DNA of 64,000 nucleotides from assembly GCF_002939985.1 (NCBI RefSeq), contig NZ_MDFM01000010.1, forward strand, positions 97,037 to 161,036, read 5' to 3'. Below the pieces are notes generated by a model that did no database searches, was not told the origin of the DNA, and worked only from the letters and a program-made list of their open reading frames with translations. Position numbers and translations under genes: made by a program. Below, in pieces: positions 47,832 through 57,306 of the stretch (within the stretch, counting starts at the first letter, position 1; every line of letters begins with the position of its first letter). Origin of the DNA: Xanthomonas hortorum pv. cynarae. Lineage in GTDB: Bacteria > Pseudomonadota > Gammaproteobacteria > Xanthomonadales > Xanthomonadaceae.

Positions 47832-48006
47832 GGGATTGGGGATTCGCAAAAGCATGGGGTGCCTCTGCTTGAAAAATTTGCATTTGGCGGCGCCATTGCG
47901 TGCGGCCTTACCCTCATCCGCCCCTGCGGGGCACCTTCTCCCGTAGGAGAAGGGAATCGCTAGTTAGCTCGCTTTTGCGAATCCCTAATCCCTAATCCCC
48001 AATCCC
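47832..48006. repeat. Composite repeat: family A inverted arms around a partial family B element
   Basis: The outer arms are GGGATTGGGGATTCGCAAAAGC at about 47832-47853 (22 bases) and its inverted copy at 47971-48006, the latter with one extra unit. Between them, 47896-47955 matches the end of the family B repeat (TACCCTCATCCGCCCC..CACCTTCTCCC). One element thus appears nested in the other. It fills the space between rnt and the convergent diguanylate cyclase gene. Confidence 0.75.
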
Positions 48007-48018
48007 GATACCCAGCGC

Positions 48019-51000
48019 CTAGCCCACGCAGATCCGATCGCGCCCTGCACTCTTGGCTTCGTACAAGGCATGGTCGGCGCGTTGCATCAGTGATGAGCCG
48101 GTGTCGTCATCGCGCAGCTCGGCCACGCCGGCACTAAAGGTCACTTGCAGGCCGTCCACGCCGCCCCAGTCTTGACGCGCATGGAACAGCGCGCGGATAC
48201 GCAGGCATAGCGCCTGCGCCTCTTCCAGCGAAGTGTCGGCGAGCAGCAGGGCGAATTCTTCGCCGCCCAGCCGGGCCGGCAGATCCGAGGCACGTGCAGC
48301 GGCAATCAGCAGCACACCCACTTCGTGCAGCACCGCATCGCCACTGGCATGCGAGTAATGGTCGTTGATGCGCTTGAAGTGATCGATATCCAGAATCGCC
48401 AGTACCAGCGAGCGCCCACTGCGGCGTGCGCGACTGATGTCGCGCGCCAGCGCTTCGTCGAAGTGGCGACGATTGGGGAGCCCGGTCAGTGCGTCTTCGT
48501 GCGCCTGGCGCTCGAACACGTCGGACTTGATGCGTAGCCGCGTCAGCAGCTCGCTCTTTTCCTGGTTGGCCTGCAGCAGGCGCTGCGCCTGCAATTGCAG
48601 ATCTTCGGTGCGTTTGCGCACCAGTTCGGCCAGGCGCGCGTTGTGGGTCTTGTAGCGATGCAACAGCAACCGGTACAACAAGGCGAGCGCAAGCAGCGCA
48701 GCGAGCACTGCCGCAAAACGCACGTCGTGGCGTTGCCACCACAGCGGCAAGACCTCGAACGCCCACATCGCCTCGTGCGGACTCCACGCACCGCCAGGGT
48801 GCCGGGCCGCCACGTACAAACGATAGCGCCCGGGCGGCAATCCGATGAATTCCACGCTGCGCTGTCGGCCACGTTCGGTCCAGTCGTTGTCCAGGCCTTC
48901 CAGGCGGGTGCGGTACTCGATCCGCTCCGGCAACAGAAAACTCATGCCGACGTAGGACACGTTCAAGCGATGCCCGCCGGGCAGCTTTGCCTGCTGCCGC
49001 CAGGCCAGCGGGCGGCCATCCTGCTGCACGCTCTCGATCAATGCAGGCGGCGCGCGGCGCTCGCGAAAGCGCTGCAACCGCGATGGATCGACCGTACTGA
49101 TGCCGCCTGCAGTGACCACCCACAACGAGCCGTCGGCGCGCGCGATCATGCTCGGGCTGGAACTGCCATTGGCCTGCGCGTTGCCCATGCCATCGATCTC
49201 GCCATAACGTTCGACGGTGAGCTGGCCGCGTCCATCGGCGACCGCGTCGAGCGTGCCGAGTTCGGTGCGCAGGACGCCGCGATTGCTGCTGATCCACGCG
49301 TTGCCGAGGCGGTCGTTGACCAGCTGGAACACCGTATCCACCGGCATGCCCTGCTCCAGGCCCACGCGTGCGAGCGCGCCCTGGCGCACCCGATACAGGC
49401 CGCGGTCGGTCGAGATCCAGACAGCGTTGCCGATGCTCTGAAAACCGAACACGCTGCGGGCCCCGCCAAGTCGCTCCAATCCCAACTGCTGCAGCTTGCC
49501 GTTGCGCAGCACTGAGGCGCCATCGACCGACCCGATCCACAGCGCACCATTGATGCGCGCCAGCGCGGTCACCACACCGTCGGGCAGGCCGTCGATCGTC
49601 AACGCCACTCGCTTGCCGTCCACCAACTTCACCACGCCGCGCTGCGTGGCCAGCCACACCACTGCGTGGTCGGCGGCGTGGTCGTCGATCACAATGGCGC
49701 GGATATGCCCGCTGGGAATGCCCTCGGCCTCGCCGTAGTGCCGCAGCACGCGTCCGTCGCGCAGGACGAAGACGCCATCGGCATAGGTGCCCACCCACAG
49801 GTCGCCGTGCCGATCCAGCGCCAGGCTCAGCACCGAGAGCTTGCGTCCGGAGGGAGTGGCAACCGGCACCGGCACGATGCTCCCGTCCGGCAGCATGCGA
49901 TCCAGGCCTGCGGTGCTGGCGATCCACAGACTGCCGTCGCGGTCTTCCAGCACCGCGCGGGCGTAGTCCCCGCTCAAGCCATCGCGCTGGCTGTAGCTGC
50001 TGAACAAGGTTTCGCGCAGCCGGAACAGGCCACCATTGGCACCGACCCAGATGCTGCCTTCGGCATCCTCGCGCAGGCTGACGATGCGCCCGGTCGGCAG
50101 GCTGCGCCCGGCCGGTAGATGCTCTACACCGTGGCTGCCGATGCGCAGCAGCCCCTGGTTTTCGCTGCCCAGCCACAGGTCGCCATGGCGATCCTGCAAC
50201 ATCGCGGTGAAGTGTCCCTGCCCCGGCACGCGATGCACCAGCTCGGCGTGCTCGCCCTGCAGGCGATACAACTGCTCGCCCGCGACGACCCACAGCGTGC
50301 CGTCCGGGGCGCGATACGGCCATGCCAGGCCGGGCGACAGGCCGAACGCCGCAGGCGCGCGATGCATGTGTCCATCCAGTTCGCGGTAGATCAACCCGTC
50401 GAGCGTGCCGATCAGCAACCGCCCCTGGTCGTCAAACAGCATGCGTGGAAAGCTGCTCTGCAGCGGCACGCCATCGCGCGGGGGGAAATACTCGAAGCGC
50501 CCATCCGGCCACAGGCAACCAAGCCCGTGCCCTTCGAACAACAACCACATGCGACCTTGCGCATCCATGGTCATGGCGTGGATCAGCGCTTGCGGCCATT
50601 GCCCTCGTCGCTCCCAGCGCCGCCATTGCCCATCGGCGCTGTGACGTACCAGATTGCCGCGTGCATCGCTCAGCCACAGTGCGCCGTCGCGATCGACATA
50701 CAACGCACCGACGCCGTTATCGGGCAAGCCCGGGCGCGTGCTGCGATCGATCACGCTGAATTCCAGCCCGTTGTAGCGCACCAGGCCTTCCCAGGTGGCG
50801 AACCACAGGTAGCCGTCGTGGGTCTGGGCGATATCGCGCAGCGAGTTGTGCGGCAATCCGTTGCGCGAACTCCAGCTGTCGATCGCGTAGTCGCGCAATT
50901 GCGCCGTTGCAGCGGGTGCGGCAGCCGCGGCGAACGCGCATAACGCCAGCAGCAGGCAGGCACCGGCATTGAGCCAGCGCTGCCACTGTCTATCTCCTCG

Positions 51001-51063
51001 TGCCGGCGCCCTGACGGCGCACGTGCTCTGGCCTGTACGACAGGCGCCCACCCCATGATTCAT
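48019..51063 (-). CDS. Diguanylate cyclase with periplasmic beta-propeller sensor
   Basis: This 1,014-residue membrane protein has an N-terminal signal or anchor (residues about 32-50). A periplasmic region of repeated propeller blades follows (residues about 55-690, units such as GLPDNGVGALYVDRDGALWL). Next come a Y_Y_Y domain (about 720-795), one membrane helix (about 800-822), a coiled coil and a GGDEF domain. The active-site GGEEF is at 933-937. An I-site RASD lies five residues before it, so c-di-GMP synthesis with product inhibition is expected. The start at ATG 51063 precedes the signal; longer in-frame starts look unlikely. The ligand is unknown. Confidence 0.9.
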   Translation of the reverse strand: MNHGVGACRTGQSTCAVRAPARGDRQWQRWLNAGACLLLALCAFAAAAAPAATAQLRDYAIDSWSSRNGLPHNSLRDIAQTHDGYLWFATWEGLVRYNGLEFSVIDRSTRPGLPDNGVGALYVDRDGALWLSDARGNLVRHSADGQWRRWERRGQWPQALIHAMTMDAQGRMWLLFEGHGLGCLWPDGRFEYFPPRDGVPLQSSFPRMLFDDQGRLLIGTLDGLIYRELDGHMHRAPAAFGLSPGLAWPYRAPDGTLWVVAGEQLYRLQGEHAELVHRVPGQGHFTAMLQDRHGDLWLGSENQGLLRIGSHGVEHLPAGRSLPTGRIVSLREDAEGSIWVGANGGLFRLRETLFSSYSQRDGLSGDYARAVLEDRDGSLWIASTAGLDRMLPDGSIVPVPVATPSGRKLSVLSLALDRHGDLWVGTYADGVFVLRDGRVLRHYGEAEGIPSGHIRAIVIDDHAADHAVVWLATQRGVVKLVDGKRVALTIDGLPDGVVTALARINGALWIGSVDGASVLRNGKLQQLGLERLGGARSVFGFQSIGNAVWISTDRGLYRVRQGALARVGLEQGMPVDTVFQLVNDRLGNAWISSNRGVLRTELGTLDAVADGRGQLTVERYGEIDGMGNAQANGSSSPSMIARADGSLWVVTAGGISTVDPSRLQRFRERRAPPALIESVQQDGRPLAWRQQAKLPGGHRLNVSYVGMSFLLPERIEYRTRLEGLDNDWTERGRQRSVEFIGLPPGRYRLYVAARHPGGAWSPHEAMWAFEVLPLWWQRHDVRFAAVLAALLALALLYRLLLHRYKTHNARLAELVRKRTEDLQLQAQRLLQANQEKSELLTRLRIKSDVFERQAHEDALTGLPNRRHFDEALARDISRARRSGRSLVLAILDIDHFKRINDHYSHASGDAVLHEVGVLLIAAARASDLPARLGGEEFALLLADTSLEEAQALCLRIRALFHARQDWGGVDGLQVTFSAGVAELRDDDTGSSLMQRADHALYEAKSAGRDRICVG

Positions 51064-51317
51064 CGGACACAACACGCCGTTTGCTGACGATATGGTAGGC
51101 AATAACGCATGCGCGCGTCGGTAATCGATAGGCGTGTTGTCGAAAGTGCTGATGCACAAGCGTTGCGTCTTCGCTCGGCAACACATCGCGATCAACATCT
51201 GCGCAATCGTGCGCGCAACTGCGCGATTGTTGCGGGTACATGCGATGCGTGCGTGTTGAACGAGACGGCTTCGGGCTGGCGATCAATCCGCGCGCATATC
51301 TCTAGGCGCGAATGCGA

Positions 51318-52067
51318 TTACGCGCCCAGGCGCTGGCGCACGGCTTCGAACAAGGTCACACCAGCCGCCACCGACACGTTGAGGCTTTCGATATCGCCAG
51401 GCATCGGAATCTTGACCAGGCCATCGCAATGCTCGCGCGTGAGCCGGCGCAGGCCATCGGCCTCACCACCGAGCACCAGCCCGACATTGCCGCGCAGGTC
51501 CACGCTGTACAACGACGCCTCGGCTTCGCCGGCCAGGCCGTACAGCCACACGCCCTGCTTCTGCAGATCGCGTAGGCACCGCGCCAGATTGGTCACCGCC
51601 ACCACCGGAATCCGGTCGGCCGCACCGGCCGAGGTCTTGCGCACGGTGGCATTGACGGTGGCCGACTTGTCCTTGGGAATCACCACCGCAGTGACGCTGG
51701 CGGCGGCAGCGCTGCGCAGGCAGGCGCCGAGATTGTGCGGGTCCTGCACGCCATCCAGGATCAGCAACAGCGCACGTCCTTCGGCGGCCGTCACCAGGGC
51801 TTCGAGCTCGTTTTCTGCCCACAGCCGCGCCGCTGCGTACCGCGCGACCACGCCCTGGTGGCGGACCTGCCCACCCACACCGTCGAGCGCCTGCGTGTTG
51901 ACGCGACGCACCTCGATGCCCTTGCGGCGCGCCTGCTCTTCGATCTCGGTCAGGCGCGGATTCTTGCTACCGGCCTCGATCAACACCTCGCGCACGTTGT
52001 CGGCGTCGTTCTCGACCGACGAGGCAACGGCGTTGACGCCGACGATCCACTGATTCTGCTTGCTCAT
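51318..52067 (-). CDS. rlmB: 23S rRNA (guanosine-2251-2'-O)-methyltransferase RlmB
   Basis: This 249-residue SPOUT (SpoU) methyltransferase has an N-terminal substrate-binding domain (residues 1-85) and a knotted catalytic domain. The three SpoU motifs are LDGVQDPHNLGACLRSA, LVLGGEADGL and IPMPGDIESLNVSVAAGV. It methylates the ribose of G2251 in the peptidyl-transferase loop. It is 250 bases from the diguanylate cyclase gene; that gap shows nothing recognisable. In many gammaproteobacteria rnr and rlmB are adjacent; here a GFA gene lies between them. Confidence 0.95.
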   Translation of the reverse strand: MSKQNQWIVGVNAVASSVENDADNVREVLIEAGSKNPRLTEIEEQARRKGIEVRRVNTQALDGVGGQVRHQGVVARYAAARLWAENELEALVTAAEGRALLLILDGVQDPHNLGACLRSAAAASVTAVVIPKDKSATVNATVRKTSAGAADRIPVVAVTNLARCLRDLQKQGVWLYGLAGEAEASLYSVDLRGNVGLVLGGEADGLRRLTREHCDGLVKIPMPGDIESLNVSVAAGVTLFEAVRQRLGA

Positions 52068-52281
52068 TGCGCGGGCATACGAAGAGATAAAGGGGAATGG
52101 TAGGGCCTGCGGCCTGCCACGTCACGGCCGGGGCGCGGATGGAGGTGCCGACGAGGAGCTCGCGGTGGAGCGGATCGCGATGAGCCAAGATCACGCTCGC
52201 ACCGTGGTGATGCTGCCGACACCTACGCTCGCTGGCCGCCGCGAACCGGTGCGAGGTGCGCTCATGCCTGCGGGCGCGAAC

Positions 52282-52755
52282 TCACACCGGCCACTGCTCG
52301 GTATCGTGATCCGGATGCTGCCTTGACACGAGGTCGGCCAGAAACGCCAATGCAGCCACATCGTCCTCGGTGGTACGCGCCGGCAGATCACCCAACGCAT
52401 CGATGAAGGGCAGCTTGCGCTCCACACCGTACTGGATCAGCGGTGGCAACCGTTCGGGCGTATCGAACGCACCGGCAGCAATCGCGATGCCATCGGGTGC
52501 TTCATAGGTCAGCGGCGTCCCGCATTCGGCGCAGAATCCACGCGACACCAGCGAGGAAGAAGCGAAGCGTTTCGGCTCGCCACGTGTCCAGCTGAACTCG
52601 GTGCCGCGCACGGAGACCAACGGCGCGTAATAGGCACCGAAGGCTTTCTGACACATGCGGCAATGGCAGATCGAGGCGTCCATAAGCCTGCCGCGCACGC
52701 GGAAACGCACCGCGCCGCATTGGCAGCCACCGCTGTACTCGAGTGCTGCGTCCAT
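52282..52755 (-). CDS. GFA-family (CENP-V/glutathione-dependent formaldehyde-activating-like) protein
   Basis: This 157-residue zinc protein has the family cysteines: C in GGCQCGAVRF, then CHCRMCQK, and C-x-x-C in GFCAECGTPL. Members are annotated as formaldehyde-activating enzymes, but many are of unknown function. No formaldehyde genes are adjacent, so the substrate should be left open. It lies between rnr and rlmB on the same strand. Confidence 0.88.
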   Translation of the reverse strand: MDAALEYSGGCQCGAVRFRVRGRLMDASICHCRMCQKAFGAYYAPLVSVRGTEFSWTRGEPKRFASSSLVSRGFCAECGTPLTYEAPDGIAIAAGAFDTPERLPPLIQYGVERKLPFIDALGDLPARTTEDDVAALAFLADLVSRQHPDHDTEQWPV

Positions 52756-52895
52756 CGTTGCCTCAGCGCTGTTGAACACGGATGACCGGAGATCGTTGCG
52801 AGCTTGTGCTCGCAAGGACCTGTAGCGTCATATCTTGCGATCCGCACGCATCGCGAGCCGCCGCCAGGCAGCGACTCGCGATGGTGTCGTCGCGC

Positions 52896-55454
52896 TTAGT
52901 ACTGCTTTTTCTTGCGCTTGGCCGGCTTCTCGCGCTGCGGCAACGGCGCTTCGGGCGCTGCGCCATCTTCGGCCAGACGGAAGTCGATCTTGCGCTCTTC
53001 CATGCTCGCCTTGAGCACCAGCACCCGCACCGGGTCGCCCAGGCGGAACGCGCGGCCGCGGCGCTCGCCGCTGAGCGTCTTGCGGATCGGGTCGAACTGA
53101 TAATAGTCCTGCGGCAACTGGGTGACATGTACCAGGCCGTTGACCTTGGATTCGTTCAACTCGACGAACAGGCCGAAGCCGGTCACACCGCTGATCACGC
53201 CATCGAACTGGCCGCCGACATGCTTTTCCATCCACGCGGCGCGATAACGCTCGTCGACCTCGCGCTCGGCTTCGTCGGCACGCCGTCCGCGCTCGGAGCA
53301 CTGCAGCGACAATGCCGACATCTGGCGCGGGGTATAGATATATTTTTCCGGGCTGGCGCCGGTCAAGGCATGCTTGATTGCGCGGTGCACCAGCAGATCC
53401 GGGTAACGCCGGATCGGCGAGGTGAAGTGCGCATACGCTTCCAACGCCAGACCGAAGTGACCGTTGTTGTCGGGCGAGTACACCGCAAGGCTCTGGCTGC
53501 GCAGCAACACCGATTCCAGCAACGCGGCGTCGGGGCGCGCACGCACCTTCTTCAGCAGCTTGGTGTAATCGCCAGGGCGCACCTTGCTCCAGGCCGGCAG
53601 GCTCAGCTGGAATTCCTTGAGGAACTCCAGCAGGTCTTCGAACTTGCTCTCCGGCGGCCGCTCGTGCACGCGGTACGGCGCCGGCACATGCATGCTCAGC
53701 AGATAACGCGCGGCCTCGACGTTGGCGGCGATCATGCATTCTTCGATCAGCTTGTGCGCATCGTTACGCACCAGCATGCCGGCCTGAGTGACTTCGCCGG
53801 TGTTGTCGAGCACGAAGCGCACTTCGGAGGTCTCGAACTCGATCGCGCCGCGATGCGTGCGCGCCTTCGACAGCACGTTGTAGAGCTGATGCAGACGCTG
53901 CACCTGCGGCAGCAACGGGCCGATAAAGGCCTTGGTGTCGGCATCGTCTTCGCCAACCGCCTTCCACACTTGGTTGTAGGTCAGACGCGCGTGCGAGTTC
54001 ATCACCGCTTCGTAGAAGCGCGAGCCGGTGACTTCGCCATCGCGGCCCACCTGCATGTCGCAGACGAAGCACATGCGGTCGACCTTGGGCATCAGCGAGC
54101 AGATGCCGTTGGACAGCGTCTCCGGCAGCATCGGCACCACGAACCCCGGGAAATACACCGAGGTGGCGCGCTTCTGCGCTTCGTCGTCCAGCGGCGTGCC
54201 CGGACGCACATAGTTGGAAACGTCAGCAATTGCCACCACCAGACGGAAGCCGTCGGCGTTGGGTTCGCAATACACCGCGTCGTCGAAATCCTTGGCGTCT
54301 TCGCCATCGATGGTGACCAGCGGCATCTGCCGCAGGTCCACACGCCCACCGATCATCTGCGGCTCGACCACTAGCGGCACCGCGGCCGCTTCGTCGAGCA
54401 CTTCCTGCGAGAACTCGTGCGGCAGCTCGTGGCCGTGGATGGCCATTTCCACCACCAGCGACGGGGTCAGCTTGTCGCCGAGCACCGCGATGATCTTGCC
54501 GATCGCGGGGCGACGCGCATCCGGCGGCGCGATCAGCTCGCACACCACCAACTGCCCTTCGCGCGCTTCACCGATGCCGTCCGGTGCGATCTGCACATTG
54601 CGTTGCACGCGCTTGTCGTCGGGGTCGACGTAGGCCACGCCATGCTCGTAGAAGAAACGCCCGAGCATGCGCGACATGCGGCGTTCGAGCACGCGTGCAA
54701 TCGCACCTTCGCGACGGCCGCGGCGGTCGATACCGGTGACGTTGGCCAGCGCACGATCGCCGTGCATGACCTTGCGCATTTCGTACGGCGGCAGAAACAG
54801 GTCGTCGCCGCCTTCGTCCGGCTTGAGGAAGCCGAAGCCTTCCGGATTGGCGATCACCACGCCGGCGATCAGGCTGGTCTGCTGCACCGGTGCGTAGCCG
54901 CCGCGGCGGTTCTGCACCAGCTGCGCTTCGCGCACCATCGCGGACAGGCGCTTGCCCAACGCGTCGATGCGGTCGCTCAGATGCAGTTGTTCGGCGATTT
55001 CTTCGGCGGTCTGCGGGCCGTCGCAGGCTTCGAGCAGCTGCAGGATGGCCTCGCGACTGGCGATCGGCTCGGCGTAGCGCAGTGCTTCGCGATCGGCGTG
55101 CGGATCCTTGAATTCAGCGGCGGCAGCAGGAGAAGCAGTGACAGCTGCTGCAGGCTGGACGGACTGCAGGCGTTCCGGAGGCGGCGCAGGCGGGCCGCTC
55201 TTGCGCGGATGCGGTGCGCGTGGAGCCGGCGGCTCAGGCAGCGGCGGCGCTACTTGCAGCTCCGGCGAGGCTTGCGCGGCTTTATCGGCAGCGCGCTTGT
55301 TTGCGGACTTGGTCGAGGCGCCAGCGGCGGCGCGAACCAGAAAGTCAGGCATCCACCCCGGCAACTTCTGTTTTTCGGCGGTGGTGGGCTCGCCAGTGTT
55401 GGCGGAATTGCGGCGACTCGGCCGATCGGAATCTGGGGTGTTTTTCTTGGTCAT
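52896..55454 (-). CDS. rnr: Ribonuclease R
   Basis: This 852-residue 3'-5' exoribonuclease degrades structured RNA and defective tRNA or rRNA. A Pro/Ala/Lys-rich N-terminal extension (residues 1-100) precedes the helix-turn-helix and cold-shock domains. The RNB catalytic core has the metal-binding acidic cluster in IDGEDAKDFDDAVY and the segment YAHFTSPIRRYPDLLVHRAI. An S1 domain (FDGVISGVTGFGLFVEL) and a Lys-rich tail (KPAKRKKKQY) follow. ATG 55454 is used; an in-frame ATG three codons upstream is possible. Confidence 0.94.
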   Translation of the reverse strand: MTKKNTPDSDRPSRRNSANTGEPTTAEKQKLPGWMPDFLVRAAAGASTKSANKRAADKAAQASPELQVAPPLPEPPAPRAPHPRKSGPPAPPPERLQSVQPAAAVTASPAAAAEFKDPHADREALRYAEPIASREAILQLLEACDGPQTAEEIAEQLHLSDRIDALGKRLSAMVREAQLVQNRRGGYAPVQQTSLIAGVVIANPEGFGFLKPDEGGDDLFLPPYEMRKVMHGDRALANVTGIDRRGRREGAIARVLERRMSRMLGRFFYEHGVAYVDPDDKRVQRNVQIAPDGIGEAREGQLVVCELIAPPDARRPAIGKIIAVLGDKLTPSLVVEMAIHGHELPHEFSQEVLDEAAAVPLVVEPQMIGGRVDLRQMPLVTIDGEDAKDFDDAVYCEPNADGFRLVVAIADVSNYVRPGTPLDDEAQKRATSVYFPGFVVPMLPETLSNGICSLMPKVDRMCFVCDMQVGRDGEVTGSRFYEAVMNSHARLTYNQVWKAVGEDDADTKAFIGPLLPQVQRLHQLYNVLSKARTHRGAIEFETSEVRFVLDNTGEVTQAGMLVRNDAHKLIEECMIAANVEAARYLLSMHVPAPYRVHERPPESKFEDLLEFLKEFQLSLPAWSKVRPGDYTKLLKKVRARPDAALLESVLLRSQSLAVYSPDNNGHFGLALEAYAHFTSPIRRYPDLLVHRAIKHALTGASPEKYIYTPRQMSALSLQCSERGRRADEAEREVDERYRAAWMEKHVGGQFDGVISGVTGFGLFVELNESKVNGLVHVTQLPQDYYQFDPIRKTLSGERRGRAFRLGDPVRVLVLKASMEERKIDFRLAEDGAAPEAPLPQREKPAKRKKKQY

Positions 55455-55575
55455 TGCCACCATATTACCCCGTGCAGCCGTGATGTGGGCTGAAAGCCGG
55501 CCCGTCCAGGCGTAGATCGCAGCGTTCACCCGTTGACAATCCCGCCAGGAGCCTGCAAAATTCGCGGCTCACCTT

Positions 55576-55662
55576 GCCCAGGTGGCGGAATTGGTAGACG
55601 CACTAGCTTCAGGTGCTAGCGGGGGCAACTTCGTGGAGGTTCGAGTCCTCTTCTGGGCACCA
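55576..55662 (+). tRNA. tRNA-Leu (anticodon CAG)
   Basis: This 87-base class II tRNA has the acceptor stem GCCCAGG paired with TCTGGGC and an encoded CCA end. The anticodon stem CTAGC/GCTAG encloses the loop TTCAGGT, giving anticodon CAG. It has a long variable arm and the T-loop TTCGAGTC. It reads the leucine codon CUG, the dominant Leu codon in a GC-rich genome. There is no sign of an integrated element at its 3' end. Confidence 0.97.
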
Positions 55663-55669
55663 GTTTAAA

Positions 55670-55695
55670 AAGACCTCCGAGCGATCGGGGGTCTT
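55670..55695 (+). terminator. Hairpin after tRNA-Leu
   Basis: An 11-bp stem (AAGACCTCCGA / TCGGGGGTCTT, one T-G pair) with the loop GCGA lies eight bases after the tRNA. Only a weak T-rich tail follows (CTGGTTT). It probably ends the tRNA transcript. Confidence 0.7.
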
Positions 55696-55782
55696 CTGGT
55701 TTCTGGGATCTGAAAATTCTTGAGTGCTGCTACACGGCTTGACCGACAGCAGCCTCATTCGAAGCTGCTGCTGACTCTATCG

Positions 55783-57306
55783 TTACGGCAAGGCCGTAAT
55801 GCCCGCCTCGCGCAAGGCCTTCGCCCAGATCGCATAACCGGCCTCACTGGGGTGCGTGCCGTCGGGCATCAGCGTCTCGGGCAAGGTCCCGTCGGGCTGC
55901 AGCAGTTGCTTACCGATATCGAGCAGACGCACCGACCGGTCCTTGCCGTAGCGCGCGGCCAGCAGCCGGTTGGTTTCGGCGATCGGTGCGCGCTGCGCAT
56001 CGCCCGCATGGCGGCCGCGCGGCATGATCGCCATCAGGATCAGCTTGCTGTTGGGCAAGCGGCGACGCACTTCGCTCACCACCGCCTCCACGCCCTGCGC
56101 GGCCTCGGCCGGTGTGCTCGCGCGCGACTGCGCGGTGCCGGTGAGGTTGTTGGTGCCGATGTGCAATACCACCCATTGCGGATCCAGGCCGTCGAGCTCG
56201 CCCTGGCGGATCCGCCACAACACGTTCTGGGTGCGATCCCAGCCGAAGCCCAGATTCAGCACCGGCCGCGCGCCGTACAACCACTGCCACGATGCCGCAC
56301 CACTGACGCGTGTGGCCTGCGGCGGGCCGGCCCAGAAGTGCGTGATCGAGTCGCCGATCATCACTACCTCCGGCTTCAATATGCGTGCTGCGGCCAACGC
56401 CGTATGGTGACGGGCGTACCAATCGTAGGAATCCTGCTCCAGTCGATCGACCGGAATCAGCGAGGTCGCAAAGTCGTGGCCGAGCTCTGCAACCGGCTTG
56501 ACCGGCGGCTCGCCCAGCAAGCGTGCCAGGGTCGGCTCGATCGCTTCGGCCAACATGCGCTGGCCCCGAGTGTCGGGATGCAGCGCGCCGGCCGGCGGAC
56601 GGAAGCGCGTGTCGTAGAACAACTCGGTGCGCAGCTTTCCGGTGCGCAGAAAGATCGACCCCACATCCAGATAGGTCACGCGCGGATTATCGCCGTAGCG
56701 CACCGCCAGACCCTGATTGATCTGCGCATCGCGACGCGACTTCTCGCTGGAGATATCGCTAGGCAGCACGCTCACCAACAGAATGTGCGTGCGCGGCAGT
56801 TTCTGTTCGATTGCCGCGACCACTGCGTCGATGCCCAACTGGGTCTGCTCGGCCGTTTGGCCAAGATGACCGGTGTTGTTGGTGCCGATCAATACCAGCG
56901 CGACCTTGGGTTGCAGACCGTCGAGCTCGCCATTGGCCAGCCGCCACAACACGTTTTCGGTGCCGTCGCCGCTGAAGCCCAGATTGAGCGCGCCGCGGCT
57001 GCCGTAGAAGGTTTGCCAGGTGGGCTGGAAATCTTCATCCGGCGCCTTGGATTTTTCGTAGTTCTGCGTGATTGAATCGCCGACCAACAACAGCGGCGTG
57101 TCGGCGTGCTGCTTCACCTGCTCCAGCACCTGCGCGTGTCGCTGCGCCCACCAGACCTCCTGCAAACGGTCGGTGGGCACGATCGAGGGCGGTGGCGTTT
57201 GTGCACTTGCCACGCCGCAGACCAGCAACAGCCCCCAGCACACCAGCACGGGCGCAATGGATGACAGCGAAAGGCGAGGAAACACAGCGTGCGAAGACCG
57301 GAGCAT
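55783..57306 (-). CDS. Exported tandem SGNH/GDSL hydrolase
   Basis: This 507-residue protein has a signal peptide (hydrophobic core LVCWGLLLVCGVASAQ, cleaved near residue 36) and two complete SGNH esterase domains. Domain 1 has VGDSITQNYE, the Gly block NLGFSGDGTENVLWRL, IGTNNTGH and the Asp/His block ALHPDTRGQ. Domain 2 has IGDSITHFWAG, NLGFGWDRTQNVLWRI, IGTNNLTG and DGTHPSEAGY. Both catalytic sets look intact. The repeats resemble platelet-activating-factor acetylhydrolase-like bacterial esterases; the substrate may be an acetylated glycan. The start is ATG 57306, where the signal begins. Confidence 0.88.
   Translation of the reverse strand: MLRSSHAVFPRLSLSSIAPVLVCWGLLLVCGVASAQTPPPSIVPTDRLQEVWWAQRHAQVLEQVKQHADTPLLLVGDSITQNYEKSKAPDEDFQPTWQTFYGSRGALNLGFSGDGTENVLWRLANGELDGLQPKVALVLIGTNNTGHLGQTAEQTQLGIDAVVAAIEQKLPRTHILLVSVLPSDISSEKSRRDAQINQGLAVRYGDNPRVTYLDVGSIFLRTGKLRTELFYDTRFRPPAGALHPDTRGQRMLAEAIEPTLARLLGEPPVKPVAELGHDFATSLIPVDRLEQDSYDWYARHHTALAAARILKPEVVMIGDSITHFWAGPPQATRVSGAASWQWLYGARPVLNLGFGWDRTQNVLWRIRQGELDGLDPQWVVLHIGTNNLTGTAQSRASTPAEAAQGVEAVVSEVRRRLPNSKLILMAIMPRGRHAGDAQRAPIAETNRLLAARYGKDRSVRLLDIGKQLLQPDGTLPETLMPDGTHPSEAGYAIWAKALREAGITALP

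Noticed and set aside
55576..55782. tRNA-Leu as an integration site
   Set aside because: No integrase, no direct repeat of the tRNA 3' end and no foreign composition downstream; normal core genes follow.
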